Positions 41,067-50,296 of a stretch of DNA of 64,000 nt are shown here, one piece after another. Below the pieces are notes generated by a model. It ran no database searches and was not told the origin of the DNA. It saw nothing but the letters and a program-made list of their open reading frames with translations. Origin of the DNA: Pelagicoccus enzymogenes (GTDB lineage: Bacteria; Verrucomicrobiota; Verrucomicrobiia; Opitutales; Opitutaceae); NCBI RefSeq assembly GCF_014803405.1, contig NZ_JACYFG010000032.1, positions 62,001-126,000 on the forward strand, read 5' to 3'. Position 1 is the stretch's first letter, and the number at the start of each line of letters is the position of its first letter. The translations under genes were made by a program, and so were the position numbers.

Positions 41067-44036
41067 CTAGCGTTCCTTGGCGAGCACCACGTACATGCGG
41101 GCTTCGTCCGAGATGTCGCTGTCGGAGTTGCCCGCCATGATAATGCTTTCGCCGGCTTTCACTTCTCGCTTGAAGAGCGAGAGAGTGCTTCCGCCGAGGT
41201 CGATGTCATCGCCGGTGTCTTGGTAGTCGGAGAGGAATTCTGGGCGCTCGACGAGGTCGTCGTGTCCCACCCAGATGATCATGTCTTTGCCAGCAATGAA
41301 TTGCAGGAGGTCTCGGGCCCAATAACCCCTGTCGGCATTTGGGGTGCGAATGTATTCGGCTCCGTGCAAGTAAAATGGAATGCGGGTGTAGTTGTATTCT
41401 AAATCCGTCCAGGCCTTCTTTCCCCAGTAGGCGTTGGTGCGGAGGATGGCCTCGTGGTCGCCAGTGTAGCTGAATTGGGCGAAGAGTTCGCTTGTCATCT
41501 CTGTGTTTGGCGCCAGGTCAGGCATGGGTGGCGTATAGGCCGGAAGCGGCTCGGGGTCGCCGAGGTTTTGCGGGTAGACCTGCGGCATCTCCGTAGTGAG
41601 GCCATCCACGATTTCCACAGGGTGCGAGGTAATCTCGATGGTTGCGTCTGGTAGGCCTTCGCGTGAAGCGGTTACGGTGACGGTTCCTGGCTTAAGTAGG
41701 GAACGGATGGATACGCGGTTGATGCCAGCCTCGGTTTCTAGGAATAGATTGTTGGTGCTGTTGACCTTGCCGCTGTTGTAGCCGCCACGCCAGATCCCGG
41801 GACCCTTCACGGCGAAGTCTACCTTGCTTTGGTCGAGGGGACAGCGGCGACCTTCCGAGTCTATCACTTCGAAGTCGATCAAGGCCACGTCCGAACCGTC
41901 GGCTCGCCAACCGTTTGGTCCTGTGATGGAAGTAAGGCGAAGAGCGGCGGGGGCGCCAGCGGTTTCCTTGGATTGGGAGGCTCTCAGGTTTCCGTCTATG
42001 AATGCTTCCGCCTTGAGGGTGCCTGGCTTCCATGCGATGTCGGTAAACTGGAACACATACGCATTTTCGGGCGTGTCGTTGGAACCGATCACTTCGCCAT
42101 TGAGGTAGAGTTTTACGGAAGGGCAATTGGAGATGACGTAGATATCTTTGACGGTGTCTTGGTCGTAGTTCCAATGACCTACGATGTGAACCTGTGGCTC
42201 GGGGCGCCACATGGATTTCAGGGCGTAGAAGGCTTCCTTGGGGAGGCGCACGGCGTCGACTTCCCCGCTCGCTCGGGTGTTTTCGGTCGGGTTGCGTCCG
42301 CCGTGCGGCCCGTCGGAGAAGATCCAGTTAGCCCCCCCGGAGTGAAAGGTCTTCTTGCCCATCTTGTTCCACCAATGGTCGGCTTGGCGGACCGCGAATT
42401 GTTCGGAGGCGAACTTGTAGACGTTGCGCTTGAGGTTCGGGTTGTTGAAAAAGTCATTGTCTGGCGAATACGGATCCCAGACGCGGCGCGGCGCTTCGTC
42501 GCGGCAGTATTCGCTCTCGATGAGGGGGAGGTGCGGGTATTCGCGTTCCCAGCCTTCGGTGCCGATTTCGATGGTGACGTAATCCTCGGATTCGAGTTTC
42601 ACGTCGGCACGACGATTGCCCATAAGGCGTTTTCCGTTCGGGTCGTACTTCGCGATGACGTCGAGGATGTCTTGGTAGTTGCTGGCGCTTTCGGCCCAGT
42701 TGCCGCCTTCCCAAATGAAGATGCTCGGATGGTTGCGGTAGTAGATGACAGTGTCGCGGAAACCGGCGATTCTGATGTCCCAGGTTTCGCCGTCGTCCTG
42801 GGATTCGCCGGAGATTCCGGGCATGAGGGTAACGAATCCGTACTTGTCCGCCATATGCGCTTCGGCTGGCGATCCGGCGCAATGTCCCCAGCGGATGAAG
42901 TTGCCGCCGGCTTCGTCCATCAGGCGGAAGGTGAAGTCGCGCAGCCAGTCGGGAAGGGCTGCGCCGAGACCGGCCCAGGAGTTGGTTGGCTTCTGTCCCC
43001 AGCCGGTGAGCTTGTCGCTTTCGCCGTTGATCCAGAAGCCGGTTTCGTTGTTGAACTCGAAGCTGCGGATACCGAGAGGGGTTTCGTATCCGTCCACGAT
43101 TTGGTTGTCCACTTTCAGCTGGGTGACGACTTTGTAGAGGTAGGGGTGGCGTGGATACCAGCGCTTGGGATTGGCGACCGAACCGGAAACGGAGAAAGTA
43201 TGCTTCGCTTTGGCCGCGAGCTTCTTCTGGTCGGTGACCGTCTCGACGACATTGCCGTCCGCGTCGATGATCTCGGCGATAAATGTGACGGACTGCTTTT
43301 TGCCGTGATTGTTCATCACCTCTGCTTCGACGGTGACGTCGGCGCTGGTCTCGCTGACGTTCTCGGTGAAGACGTAAGTCCCGACCGTCTCTAGATTGTC
43401 GTAGAGGGGCAGAGTGATGTGCAGCGGATCCATGACATGGAGGAAGACGTTGCGGTAGATTCCGCCATGGTTCGGGTGCCAGTGCTCATGGTGCCAGACA
43501 AGAGGATCGTTCTTGCGGAAATGGTCGCCGCGGTCGTTGTTGGCTTTGACGGCGATGACGTTGCTTTCGTCTCCATAGTTCAGATACTCGGTTAGCTCGT
43601 AGCCGAAAGGCAGGAAGCCCGTACGGTTTTGGCCGAGGTGGACTCCATTGATATAGACGTCAGCGACCTGGCGGACGGACTCGAACTCGATGAAGACGGC
43701 CTTCCCCTCGTCAGACTTGGGCAGCCTGAAGTGCTTGCGATACCAGACTGTGCCGCGCCACTGGTTGCTCTCTCCATTGTGTCGGCCCTCGCTCATATCG
43801 TCGAAGGTATCGATGTCGTTGAAGGTGTGAGGGACGCTCACGGTACTCCATCGGCTATCGTCGAAGTTGACTTGTTGGGCTTCGCCAGCATCCGCCTTGA
43901 TGAACTTCCATTCTGGATTGAAGTTGTATTTTACGCGCTCGCCTAGGTCTTGGCCGGACGCAGACAAGGAGAATGCGATCGAGGCCATCGCTACAGCTAA
44001 CAAGGCCTTGTTGGGTACAGGGAGTAAAGAACTCAT
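41067..44036 (-). CDS. Secreted GH2-family protein with unusual acid/base site
   Basis: A 989-residue exported protein (signal peptide about 1-29, SASG-QD). The N-terminal GH2 order is complete: jelly-roll with YRKHFRLP, VADVYINGVHLGQNRTGF and GGIYRNVFLH (95-200), Ig-like domain to about 330, barrel 330-640, then Ig-like modules and an extra C-terminal domain (about 860-989). The strand-4 motif normally reads GNE; here it is IWEGGNWAES with Trp447 where the acid/base Glu belongs. Glu443 or Glu449 might substitute. LPLIESEYC keeps candidate nucleophiles Glu507/Glu509. Barrel and length argue for a functional protein, possibly with changed chemistry, not a decayed one. It has its own terminator; a 202-bp gap separates it from the GH39 operon downstream. 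An AraC gene lies upstream. Confidence 0.88.
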   Translation of the reverse strand: MSSLLPVPNKALLAVAMASIAFSLSASGQDLGERVKYNFNPEWKFIKADAGEAQQVNFDDSRWSTVSVPHTFNDIDTFDDMSEGRHNGESNQWRGTVWYRKHFRLPKSDEGKAVFIEFESVRQVADVYINGVHLGQNRTGFLPFGYELTEYLNYGDESNVIAVKANNDRGDHFRKNDPLVWHHEHWHPNHGGIYRNVFLHVMDPLHITLPLYDNLETVGTYVFTENVSETSADVTVEAEVMNNHGKKQSVTFIAEIIDADGNVVETVTDQKKLAAKAKHTFSVSGSVANPKRWYPRHPYLYKVVTQLKVDNQIVDGYETPLGIRSFEFNNETGFWINGESDKLTGWGQKPTNSWAGLGAALPDWLRDFTFRLMDEAGGNFIRWGHCAGSPAEAHMADKYGFVTLMPGISGESQDDGETWDIRIAGFRDTVIYYRNHPSIFIWEGGNWAESASNYQDILDVIAKYDPNGKRLMGNRRADVKLESEDYVTIEIGTEGWEREYPHLPLIESEYCRDEAPRRVWDPYSPDNDFFNNPNLKRNVYKFASEQFAVRQADHWWNKMGKKTFHSGGANWIFSDGPHGGRNPTENTRASGEVDAVRLPKEAFYALKSMWRPEPQVHIVGHWNYDQDTVKDIYVISNCPSVKLYLNGEVIGSNDTPENAYVFQFTDIAWKPGTLKAEAFIDGNLRASQSKETAGAPAALRLTSITGPNGWRADGSDVALIDFEVIDSEGRRCPLDQSKVDFAVKGPGIWRGGYNSGKVNSTNNLFLETEAGINRVSIRSLLKPGTVTVTASREGLPDATIEITSHPVEIVDGLTTEMPQVYPQNLGDPEPLPAYTPPMPDLAPNTEMTSELFAQFSYTGDHEAILRTNAYWGKKAWTDLEYNYTRIPFYLHGAEYIRTPNADRGYWARDLLQFIAGKDMIIWVGHDDLVERPEFLSDYQDTGDDIDLGGSTLSLFKREVKAGESIIMAGNSDSDISDEARMYVVLAKER

Positions 44037-44239
44037 GGACCCAAGGTAGGGACTGCGTTACAGCTTGTAATCTGGATTTTTGGATAAAATGCAGTAGCAA
44101 ATGCATCGCCCTGCCTAATGGGGGCGTATCCCGTCGCTAGAGCATTTTTCGTTTATCCTGTCGCACAAACCACCACACAAGTCTCAGTGTAAGCGTGCCT
44201 GTAACGCGATTGCTCGTGTCAATCCAAACGAAAAAAGCG

Positions 44240-45157
44240 CTAGCTATGCGTTTCGGAGGGTTGGCTAATCGGGCCGTGGTTGGTGCGAAAGGAGCTGGGC
44301 GAGACCTTGAGGTGCCTGCGAAACAGTTTTGAAAAGTGGTAGGGGTCGGAGATGCCCACGGCTTGGCCGACTTCCGCGATAGAGCGGGTGGTGCTCAGGA
44401 GCAGTTCACAGGCCTGCTTCAGTTGGCGGTTGATAATGTAATGCTTTGCGGAGATGCCCATGTGGTGGCGGAAGAGCTTAAGGACGTGCGAGCGGCTGCG
44501 GCCGATCATGTCCGCTAATTCGGATACAGTTATGGAGCGCATGTAGCGAGCCTCCACGTGGGCCACCATGCGTAGCAGTTCTTCAGGGTAGCGCTGAGCG
44601 GCCGTGTGGTCGGTGTTTTTGAGTCGCAACAGTTCCCCGACGAGCAGACTGCCGAGGTGGCGCGCCTCAGATTCGTTCGAGCCTTTGCTGCGAAGAAAGC
44701 TGCGTATCGTATAGTCGAGGAGCAATGCGATGTTGTCGCCTGCGTTGATTTTGAAGTGAACGACTCCTTCAAGTTCAGGCCAGTCGACGTCGGAGCGGTC
44801 GGGCGAGTTGTAGCCTTCGTCGCTGGGTTGGTGAGGAACGTTAGGGACCCACCGACTGCCCGGGCGGTAGTCCGGGACCAAATGCACGTGGCCGGTAAAC
44901 ATAGGATCGTCCCTGTCGGGTTGGTACTGTATGCTTCTATTCCATGGCAACAGGTAGAGGTCTTGTGCTTCGAGCGTGTATTCGTGTCCGTTGACTAGGA
45001 ATGAGCCTTTTCCGCTTTTGCACCAAAAGAAGGCGCGGCTTTGCACACAAGGGTTGGTGAAGTTTCGATTTCCAGAAAACTGGAGGTAGCCTGCTCTGCA
45101 GACCGCAGGGGTGAACTCGGTAGAGGCTTCGACGTCATCGCTGGTAATTGGGGGCAT
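44240..45157 (-). CDS. AraC-family transcriptional regulator
   Basis: A 305-residue DNA-binding protein. The N-terminal part (about 20-110) is cupin-like (GKGSFLVNGHEYTLEAQDLYLLPW), the sugar-sensing arm. The C-terminal ~100 residues hold two helix-turn-helix motifs: ITVSELADMIGRSRSHVLKLF and the AraC signature region SIAEVGQAVGISDPYHFSKLF with RRHLKVSPSSFR. It is divergent from the GH78 gene at 45341 across a 183-bp spacer and co-directional with the GH2 gene at 44036, so both are likely targets. A 12-bp palindrome (45164-45175) lies 7 bp before its start. The inducer is unknown; rhamnose or a uronate product is plausible. Confidence 0.93.
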   Translation of the reverse strand: MPPITSDDVEASTEFTPAVCRAGYLQFSGNRNFTNPCVQSRAFFWCKSGKGSFLVNGHEYTLEAQDLYLLPWNRSIQYQPDRDDPMFTGHVHLVPDYRPGSRWVPNVPHQPSDEGYNSPDRSDVDWPELEGVVHFKINAGDNIALLLDYTIRSFLRSKGSNESEARHLGSLLVGELLRLKNTDHTAAQRYPEELLRMVAHVEARYMRSITVSELADMIGRSRSHVLKLFRHHMGISAKHYIINRQLKQACELLLSTTRSIAEVGQAVGISDPYHFSKLFRRHLKVSPSSFRTNHGPISQPSETHS

Positions 45158-45163
45158 AACGTC

Positions 45164-45175
45164 ATTTGTACAAAT
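45164..45175. promoter_or_regulatory. Palindrome between araC-type gene and GH78
   Basis: ATTTGTACAAAT is a perfect 12-bp palindrome 7 bp upstream of the regulator start. The location suits autoregulation, but AraC proteins normally bind direct repeats, so another factor or chance is possible. Confidence 0.3.
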
Positions 45176-45340
45176 TTACTTCCAGCTGTCTATTCAAAAC
45201 TGATGGGCTTTTCTGTCTGCCGAGAAGCCGTTCAGGGAATCGGATCAAGCTCTGGCTATTCGACAGAAGGGCTTCATAGAGACAACAGATTACGGAATTG
45301 TCAGTTGGAGGTATAAGATGGCCGCTGTTCAATTGGACCC

Positions 45341-48211
45341 ATGCGAACCCCTGTCAGCTACCTCGCTTCTCTGCTCGTTTTCTTGACTCATGCTTTGTGT
45401 TGTTTGGCGGAGGGGAATCCTCTGCAGGTTGGCAAGCTGAAGAGCGAGCACCTCGTGAATCCGATCCAATTGGATGCGCGCGAACCTCGCTTGAGCTGGA
45501 TGCTTACCACGACGGACCCTGCCGACAGGGACCGCTCGCAAAGCGCCTATCGGATCTTGGTCTCTGGCAGTATCCAGGAATTGGATAAAGGGAATGGTGA
45601 CCTTTGGGATAGCGGAAAGGTCGAGAGCGGCCGTTCCCATCTGGTGCCGTATGCGGGCGTGGAGCTCGTGAGTCGGCAGAAGTGTTATTGGAAGGTCAAG
45701 GTATGGGACGAGTCCGAGAGGGAGAGCGGTTGGTCGCCGGTCGCCGAGTGGACTATGGCTTTGTTAGATGTTAACGACTGGAATGGTTCGGAGTGGATTG
45801 GTTTAGAGGAAGACAATCGCGAATCGGCTTTGGCGGAGCGTGAATACGCTTTCCAGAAGGAACCGGAAATGAAACGCTCCTACCCGTCGCCTCTGCTTCG
45901 CCGCCAAATTTCCATCGAAAAGCCGGTGAGACGAGCTCTCGCCTACGTGGCTGGAGTTGGATACAGTGAGTTCTACCTGAATGGAGAGAAAGTCGGAGAT
46001 GCCGTTTTGGATCCTGGGCAAACGAATTACGAGACACATACTTTGTACGTAACGCATGATGTGAGCTATCTCTTGAAGCAGGGCGATAACGCCCTGGGGA
46101 TTTGGCTGGGAAGTGGCTTCTTTGGACAAAATGTCGCTTGGAAGCAGGACTTCGACTATGGGCAGCCTCGCGCGAGGGCGATCCTATACGTCGAGTATGA
46201 AGACGGTAGCGTAGAGAGCTTTGGCACTGACGGTAATTGGAAAGCGACTACGAGCCCGATCGTTTTCGATAACGTCTATTGGGGCGAGACTTACGATGCT
46301 CGTTTAGAGATACCGGATTGGGCGAGTGCTGGCTATGATGATTCGTCTTGGCAGGACGCGGTTTTGCTGTCGGCGCCTTGTCCGACGGATCGCCTGCGTT
46401 CACAGCTTATCGAGCCGATTCGCGTGCAACGTCGGATCAAGCCGGTTGGGGTAAAGGATATAGGCGGTGGAAAGTACGTCGTCGACTTCGGTGAGAATCT
46501 GGCGGGCTGGGTCGAGATCGTGGTAGACCAAGATCCAGGCGACGTGATCACCATGGTAGCGGGCGAAGTGATGGAGCCGGATGGGATAACGGTGAATACG
46601 GGCACTTCCGGCGGGGCTCCCGGGCGTATCCAAGAAATGATTTATGTGGCGAAGGGAGGCGGAGAGGAGCGATGGAAAGCTCGCTTTTCCTACCACGGGT
46701 TCCAGTTCGTGGAAGTTAGCGGGCTAAGCGCTCCTCCTCATCCTGATACGATCACAGCCGAGCTTGTGTTCAGCGATCTGAAGAAAGCCGGAAGCTTCGA
46801 GTGTTCAGAAGATCTGATGAATCAGCAGTGGGAAATAACGCGTCGCACCCTGGAAGCGAATTGGCACTCGATCCCTGAGGATTGCCCGGCCCGCGAAAAG
46901 TGCGGTTGGTTAGGCGACGCCCATGCGACCTCGGACGTAAGCTTTTATGGATACGACATGACTGTCTTCTTGGCGAAGTTCCTTCGTGACATCGAAGACA
47001 GTTTGAAAAAGGACAAGCGTTACGAGGAGGTTGTGGGCAAGGGAAGGGGGGTGCCAACCTTCGTCGCTCCGGGAAAGCGGGTGACGGATCATCCTGCAGA
47101 GATTGACTGGGCGGTCGCTTATTTGTTGGTTGCGTGGGATGTGTATTTGCACTCTGGTGACACCGTCGTCTTTGATCGTCACTTTGGCCACTTCAAGAAT
47201 TTCGTATCGTATTTCGAATCGATGCGCGGGCCGGGCAATATTTTGCCCAGTGGACTGGGAGACTGGTGTCCACCGCTTTGGGACCGCAAGGGCGCTCCCG
47301 AGTACATGCTCTGTCACCCGCACGTTTCGGGAACCGCCTTCTACTATGAGGCGCTGCGTATCGTGAGCGAGATTGCGTTCCTGAAAGGGGAAGACCGCTA
47401 TGCGGATTACTGTAGAGCGCTTGCCGCAGACGTGAAGGACGCGTTCAATGCGAACTATTTGGAGGTGATCGAGGGTACGGATGCTCGCTTTTACGGGAGT
47501 CAAACGGCGACGGTGATGGCTTTGAAGTTCGGGATGGTTCCGGATGGCATGGTTCCGTCCGTGGTCGATGGCTTGGTCTTTGATATCGAGAAGGTGCACG
47601 AGGGGCATCACGCCGTTGGCATCCATGGCTTACGACATCTTTACACGGTGCTTTCCGATTTCGGGCAGGACGAATTGGTTGCCAGGATGCTGTTGGATCG
47701 TGGTTTCCCAGGTCCGGGATACCTTGCGGATCATGGTTTCTCTACCTGGCCTGAGCGCCAGTTCAACTGGGGCGAGGAACCTCGATACCGTAATTCGATG
47801 AATCATCCCATGCAGGGAGGATTTGCCGCCTTCTTCTTCGAGGGTATCGGCGGAATTCGACCTCTGTCATCGGCAGGCGGATACAAGGGGTTTGAACTGC
47901 GCCCTCGCCTGATGGGTGAGATTGATTGGGCTACGACCACTAAAGAATCGCCCTATGGGGTGATCGAGAGCGATTGGAAACGAGAGGGCGACAGAATCTT
48001 TTGGCAGGTCTCGATTCCTGTGAACACGCAGGCAGAGGTATATTTGCCGACGCCAGACGTTGGCTCGGTCCTAGAGTCGGGAGCCCAGTTGGAAGGCGTT
48101 CCCGGCGTCAAAGATTTGGCGGTCGTTTCTGATGGCTTGAAGGAAAGCGTAAAGCTGACGCTTGGATCTGGGCGCTACTTCTTTGAAATGATCGACTCAG
48201 ATTGGCAGTGA
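45341..48211 (+). CDS. Secreted GH78 alpha-L-rhamnosidase
   Basis: A 956-residue GH78 enzyme, here with a signal peptide (1-23, LCCLA-EGN), so it acts in the periplasm or outside. N-terminal beta domains contain REPRLSWML, AYVAGVGYSEFYLNGEKVG and YWGETYDARLE. The catalytic domain has EDCPAREKCGWLGDAH with Glu519 as expected general acid. GIGGIRPL and the C-terminal beta domain follow. The REK version of the catalytic motif differs from the DER version of the cytoplasmic GH78 at 21551, so these are distant paralogs with probably different linkages or chain lengths. The gene is divergent from the AraC regulator. A GC-rich hairpin (48275-48304) follows its stop. Confidence 0.95.
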   Translation: MRTPVSYLASLLVFLTHALCCLAEGNPLQVGKLKSEHLVNPIQLDAREPRLSWMLTTTDPADRDRSQSAYRILVSGSIQELDKGNGDLWDSGKVESGRSHLVPYAGVELVSRQKCYWKVKVWDESERESGWSPVAEWTMALLDVNDWNGSEWIGLEEDNRESALAEREYAFQKEPEMKRSYPSPLLRRQISIEKPVRRALAYVAGVGYSEFYLNGEKVGDAVLDPGQTNYETHTLYVTHDVSYLLKQGDNALGIWLGSGFFGQNVAWKQDFDYGQPRARAILYVEYEDGSVESFGTDGNWKATTSPIVFDNVYWGETYDARLEIPDWASAGYDDSSWQDAVLLSAPCPTDRLRSQLIEPIRVQRRIKPVGVKDIGGGKYVVDFGENLAGWVEIVVDQDPGDVITMVAGEVMEPDGITVNTGTSGGAPGRIQEMIYVAKGGGEERWKARFSYHGFQFVEVSGLSAPPHPDTITAELVFSDLKKAGSFECSEDLMNQQWEITRRTLEANWHSIPEDCPAREKCGWLGDAHATSDVSFYGYDMTVFLAKFLRDIEDSLKKDKRYEEVVGKGRGVPTFVAPGKRVTDHPAEIDWAVAYLLVAWDVYLHSGDTVVFDRHFGHFKNFVSYFESMRGPGNILPSGLGDWCPPLWDRKGAPEYMLCHPHVSGTAFYYEALRIVSEIAFLKGEDRYADYCRALAADVKDAFNANYLEVIEGTDARFYGSQTATVMALKFGMVPDGMVPSVVDGLVFDIEKVHEGHHAVGIHGLRHLYTVLSDFGQDELVARMLLDRGFPGPGYLADHGFSTWPERQFNWGEEPRYRNSMNHPMQGGFAAFFFEGIGGIRPLSSAGGYKGFELRPRLMGEIDWATTTKESPYGVIESDWKREGDRIFWQVSIPVNTQAEVYLPTPDVGSVLESGAQLEGVPGVKDLAVVSDGLKESVKLTLGSGRYFFEMIDSDWQ

Positions 48212-48274
48212 GGTGCTAGCAGCCGCTAGCTAGGTGCGCTTCCTGCCAAAATGCATCAGAGTTCTATCTTTCCC

Positions 48275-48304
48275 CCTCTCTCCCGGGAGCAAGCGGGGGA
48301 GAGG
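48275..48304. other. GC-rich hairpin after the secreted GH78 gene
   Basis: CCTCTCTCCC (48275-48284) pairs with GGGGGAGAGG (48295-48304) with one mismatch. No T-run follows, so it is at best a weak or factor-dependent terminator, or a dispersed palindrome. Confidence 0.3.
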
Positions 48305-48380
48305 TGCTTAAAGCGCTTCGCTCTCGGAGTACCAGTTTAAGGTATTCCGAAAACAAGGTTGACGCGCAAGCTCGAATAAA

Positions 48381-48396
48381 TAGACCAAGGAGTCTA
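48381..48396. promoter_or_regulatory. Probable TetR-family operator (TAGAC-N6-GTCTA)
   Basis: TAGACCAAGGAGTCTA has 5-bp inverted arms and ends 8 bp before the ATG of the TetR-type gene, covering the ribosome-binding area. It resembles the TAGACC-type boxes I recall for NemR/AcuR-like repressors. Autorepression of the regulator-reductase pair is the simplest reading. Confidence 0.6.
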
Positions 48397-48404
48397 GTAA
48401 ATAA

Positions 48405-49043
48405 ATGGGGGACGAGGAGCAAAAGCTAACTGAACGGGGACGTGGTAGGCCAAAGACCGATCCTCGAGATGCGGAGACGAGGCTGCGATTGATTCGAGCG
48501 GGCTTGGAGATCGCAACGGAGCGAGGATATGTGGCCACCGGCGTGGGGGAGGTGCTCAGGCGAGCTGCAGCGCCGAAGGGGTGCTTCTACCACTACTTCA
48601 AGGACAAGGAAGATTTCGGGCTGCAACTGATTGATGCTTACGAGGAGTTTTTCGCGAAAATGTTGGATCGCTGTTTCGAGAACAGGGCGCTCAGCCCGAT
48701 GAATCGTTTGAAGGCCTTTGTTGACGCTGCGAAGGCTGGGATGGAAAAGCATCAGTTTAGGCGCGGTTGCCTGGTGGGGAATTTAGGTCAGGAGATTGCT
48801 TCGCTTTCGGATGCAATGCGGGAAAAACTGATTGGCGTGATGGAGGATTGGCAAGGGCGCACCGCCGGATGTCTAGCCCTTGCCCAGGACATGGGTGAAC
48901 TCTCGGTGTCTCGCAATGTCGACGAGCTCGCAGCATTCTTTTGGATTGGCTGGGAAGGGGCAGTGCTTAGAGCGAAGCTGGAATTGCGAGCTGATCCCTT
49001 GGATTCCTTCGCCAAAGTCTATTTCCATCTACTGAAAAAATAG
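48405..49043 (+). CDS. TetR-family repressor, AcuR/NemR-like
   Basis: A 212-residue regulator. A basic N-terminus (GRGRPKTDPRD) leads into the TetR helix-turn-helix (about 24-70: LIRAGLEIATERGYVATGVGE, then APKGCFYHYFKDKEDF with the usual FYHYF). The ligand-binding half contains RRGCLVGNLGQEIASLS; a Cys-containing GCLxGNL stretch is characteristic of the subgroup that controls YhdH/AcuI- and NemA-type reductases and senses electrophiles or acrylate. The reductase gene follows after 11 bp, so this is a two-gene operon, and an operator-like palindrome covers the region before the start. Acrylate sensing is inferred from partner and subgroup, not shown. Confidence 0.9.
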   Translation: MGDEEQKLTERGRGRPKTDPRDAETRLRLIRAGLEIATERGYVATGVGEVLRRAAAPKGCFYHYFKDKEDFGLQLIDAYEEFFAKMLDRCFENRALSPMNRLKAFVDAAKAGMEKHQFRRGCLVGNLGQEIASLSDAMREKLIGVMEDWQGRTAGCLALAQDMGELSVSRNVDELAAFFWIGWEGAVLRAKLELRADPLDSFAKVYFHLLKK

Positions 49044-49054
49044 AGAAAATAGTT

Positions 49055-50038
49055 ATGTTTAAAGGTATATGTATCGAAAAAACAGATACGGGGCAGGCCG
49101 TGTCTCGCAAGACTCTGAGCGTTTCCGACTTGCCGGAAGGGGACGTTTTGGTCGATGTCTCTTGGACAACATTGAACTATAAGGACGCATTGGCGGTTTC
49201 CGGGAAGTCTCCGATCGTGAAGCGTTATCCGATGGTTCCCGGAATCGATTTTGCAGGGGTGGTCGCTGAGAGCGAAAACCCTTCCTACCACAAAGGAGAT
49301 GCGGTCGTTCTGACGGGGTGGGGCGTAGGAGAAAAGCACTGGGGAGGTTGGGCCGAGAAGGCTCGTGTCGATGGCTCCTGGCTCGTTCCTTTGCCCGATG
49401 GGCTCAGCTCGCGACAAGCGATGGCGATTGGGACGGCGGGGTTCACTGCCATGCTTTGCGTGATGACTTTAGAGGCCCAAGGGGTGACCCCCGACAAGGG
49501 CGAAATTTTGGTGACGGGAGCCGCTGGAGGCGTCGGGAGCGTGGCAACTGCCCTCTTGGCGCGGAACGGTTATCGCGTCGCTGCCCTGACAGGGCGTCCA
49601 GAGGAGGAGGACTACATCAAGCGCTTGGGAGCTCGTCGGATCGTTGATCGTGAGCGATATGCCGAAGCGGGGCGCCCGCTCGAGAAGGGACTTTGGGCGG
49701 GAGCTGTTGACGTGGTAGGCGGTAAAGTACTCGCTAATGTGTTGGCTTCCATGGACTACGGCGGAGTGGTTGCCTCGTGCGGGTTGGCGGGAGGAATGGA
49801 CCTTCATACTACGGTTGCCCCCTTTATTCTGCGTGGCGTGACTTTGGCGGGCGTGGACAGCGTGATGTGCGAACGGGTTCGTCGCATGGTGGCCTGGCAA
49901 CGCCTTGCCCAAGAACTGGACCTTCGACTTTTGGACGAAATGGTCGAGGAAGTACCCTTTGGCAGAATCTTGGAAGTGGCTCCAAAAATGCTGGAAGGGC
50001 GAATCCGGGGCCGCGTCGTTGTTTCCATGTCCTCATAA
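49055..50038 (+). CDS. acuI: AcuI/YhdH-type zinc-independent medium-chain reductase
   Basis: A 327-residue NADPH-dependent medium-chain dehydrogenase/reductase of the YhdH/AcuI branch, which reduces acryloyl-CoA to propionyl-CoA and detoxifies acrylate. Landmarks are LNYKDALAVSGK (43-54), YPMVPGIDFAGVV (63-75), GWGVGEKHWGGWAEKA, the nucleotide-binding TGAAGGVGSVA (about 151-161), GRPEEEDYIKRLGA, and VDVVGGK, all typical. Zinc ligands are absent as expected. It is cytosolic. The gene is 11 bp behind its TetR-type regulator. Ulva makes DMSP, from which acrylate arises, so the pair may protect the cell when it feeds on that alga. Quinone or other enone reduction remains possible. Confidence 0.88.
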   Translation: MFKGICIEKTDTGQAVSRKTLSVSDLPEGDVLVDVSWTTLNYKDALAVSGKSPIVKRYPMVPGIDFAGVVAESENPSYHKGDAVVLTGWGVGEKHWGGWAEKARVDGSWLVPLPDGLSSRQAMAIGTAGFTAMLCVMTLEAQGVTPDKGEILVTGAAGGVGSVATALLARNGYRVAALTGRPEEEDYIKRLGARRIVDRERYAEAGRPLEKGLWAGAVDVVGGKVLANVLASMDYGGVVASCGLAGGMDLHTTVAPFILRGVTLAGVDSVMCERVRRMVAWQRLAQELDLRLLDEMVEEVPFGRILEVAPKMLEGRIRGRVVVSMSS

Positions 50039-50072
50039 TTTGGATATGTGCTCCCGGAAGCAGGGGGGGGGC

Positions 50073-50088
50073 TTCGATAAGTATCGAA
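50073..50088. promoter_or_regulatory. Palindrome TTCGATA-AG-TATCGAA
   Basis: Perfect 7-bp arms with a 2-base centre, 35 bp after the acuI-like stop and 430 bp before the symporter start. It looks like an operator; the binding protein is unknown. Confidence 0.35.
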
Positions 50089-50296
50089 ATATAGTTGGGC
50101 GATTCGCTTTGAGGGAAGGGGGCTGATGGCTACTCTTCAGATTCAACAGTCTCATACCTCATGTTTCGAATTAACCCCGCGCTATCCCTTCCCAGTATCG
50201 TCTGCGTTTTTGTCACCGCGAGCAGTGCTTGCGGCTTCACCGTAATCGCATTCGCGCAAGCTCTTGATTCCGGAGCTTTGTGTCGGTGGTCGAAAG

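Noticed and set aside
41829-43394. 521-codon plus-strand frame opposite the atypical GH2 gene
   Set aside because: The minus strand encodes clear GH2 domains here; the antisense frame has shadow-type composition and no recognisable motif.
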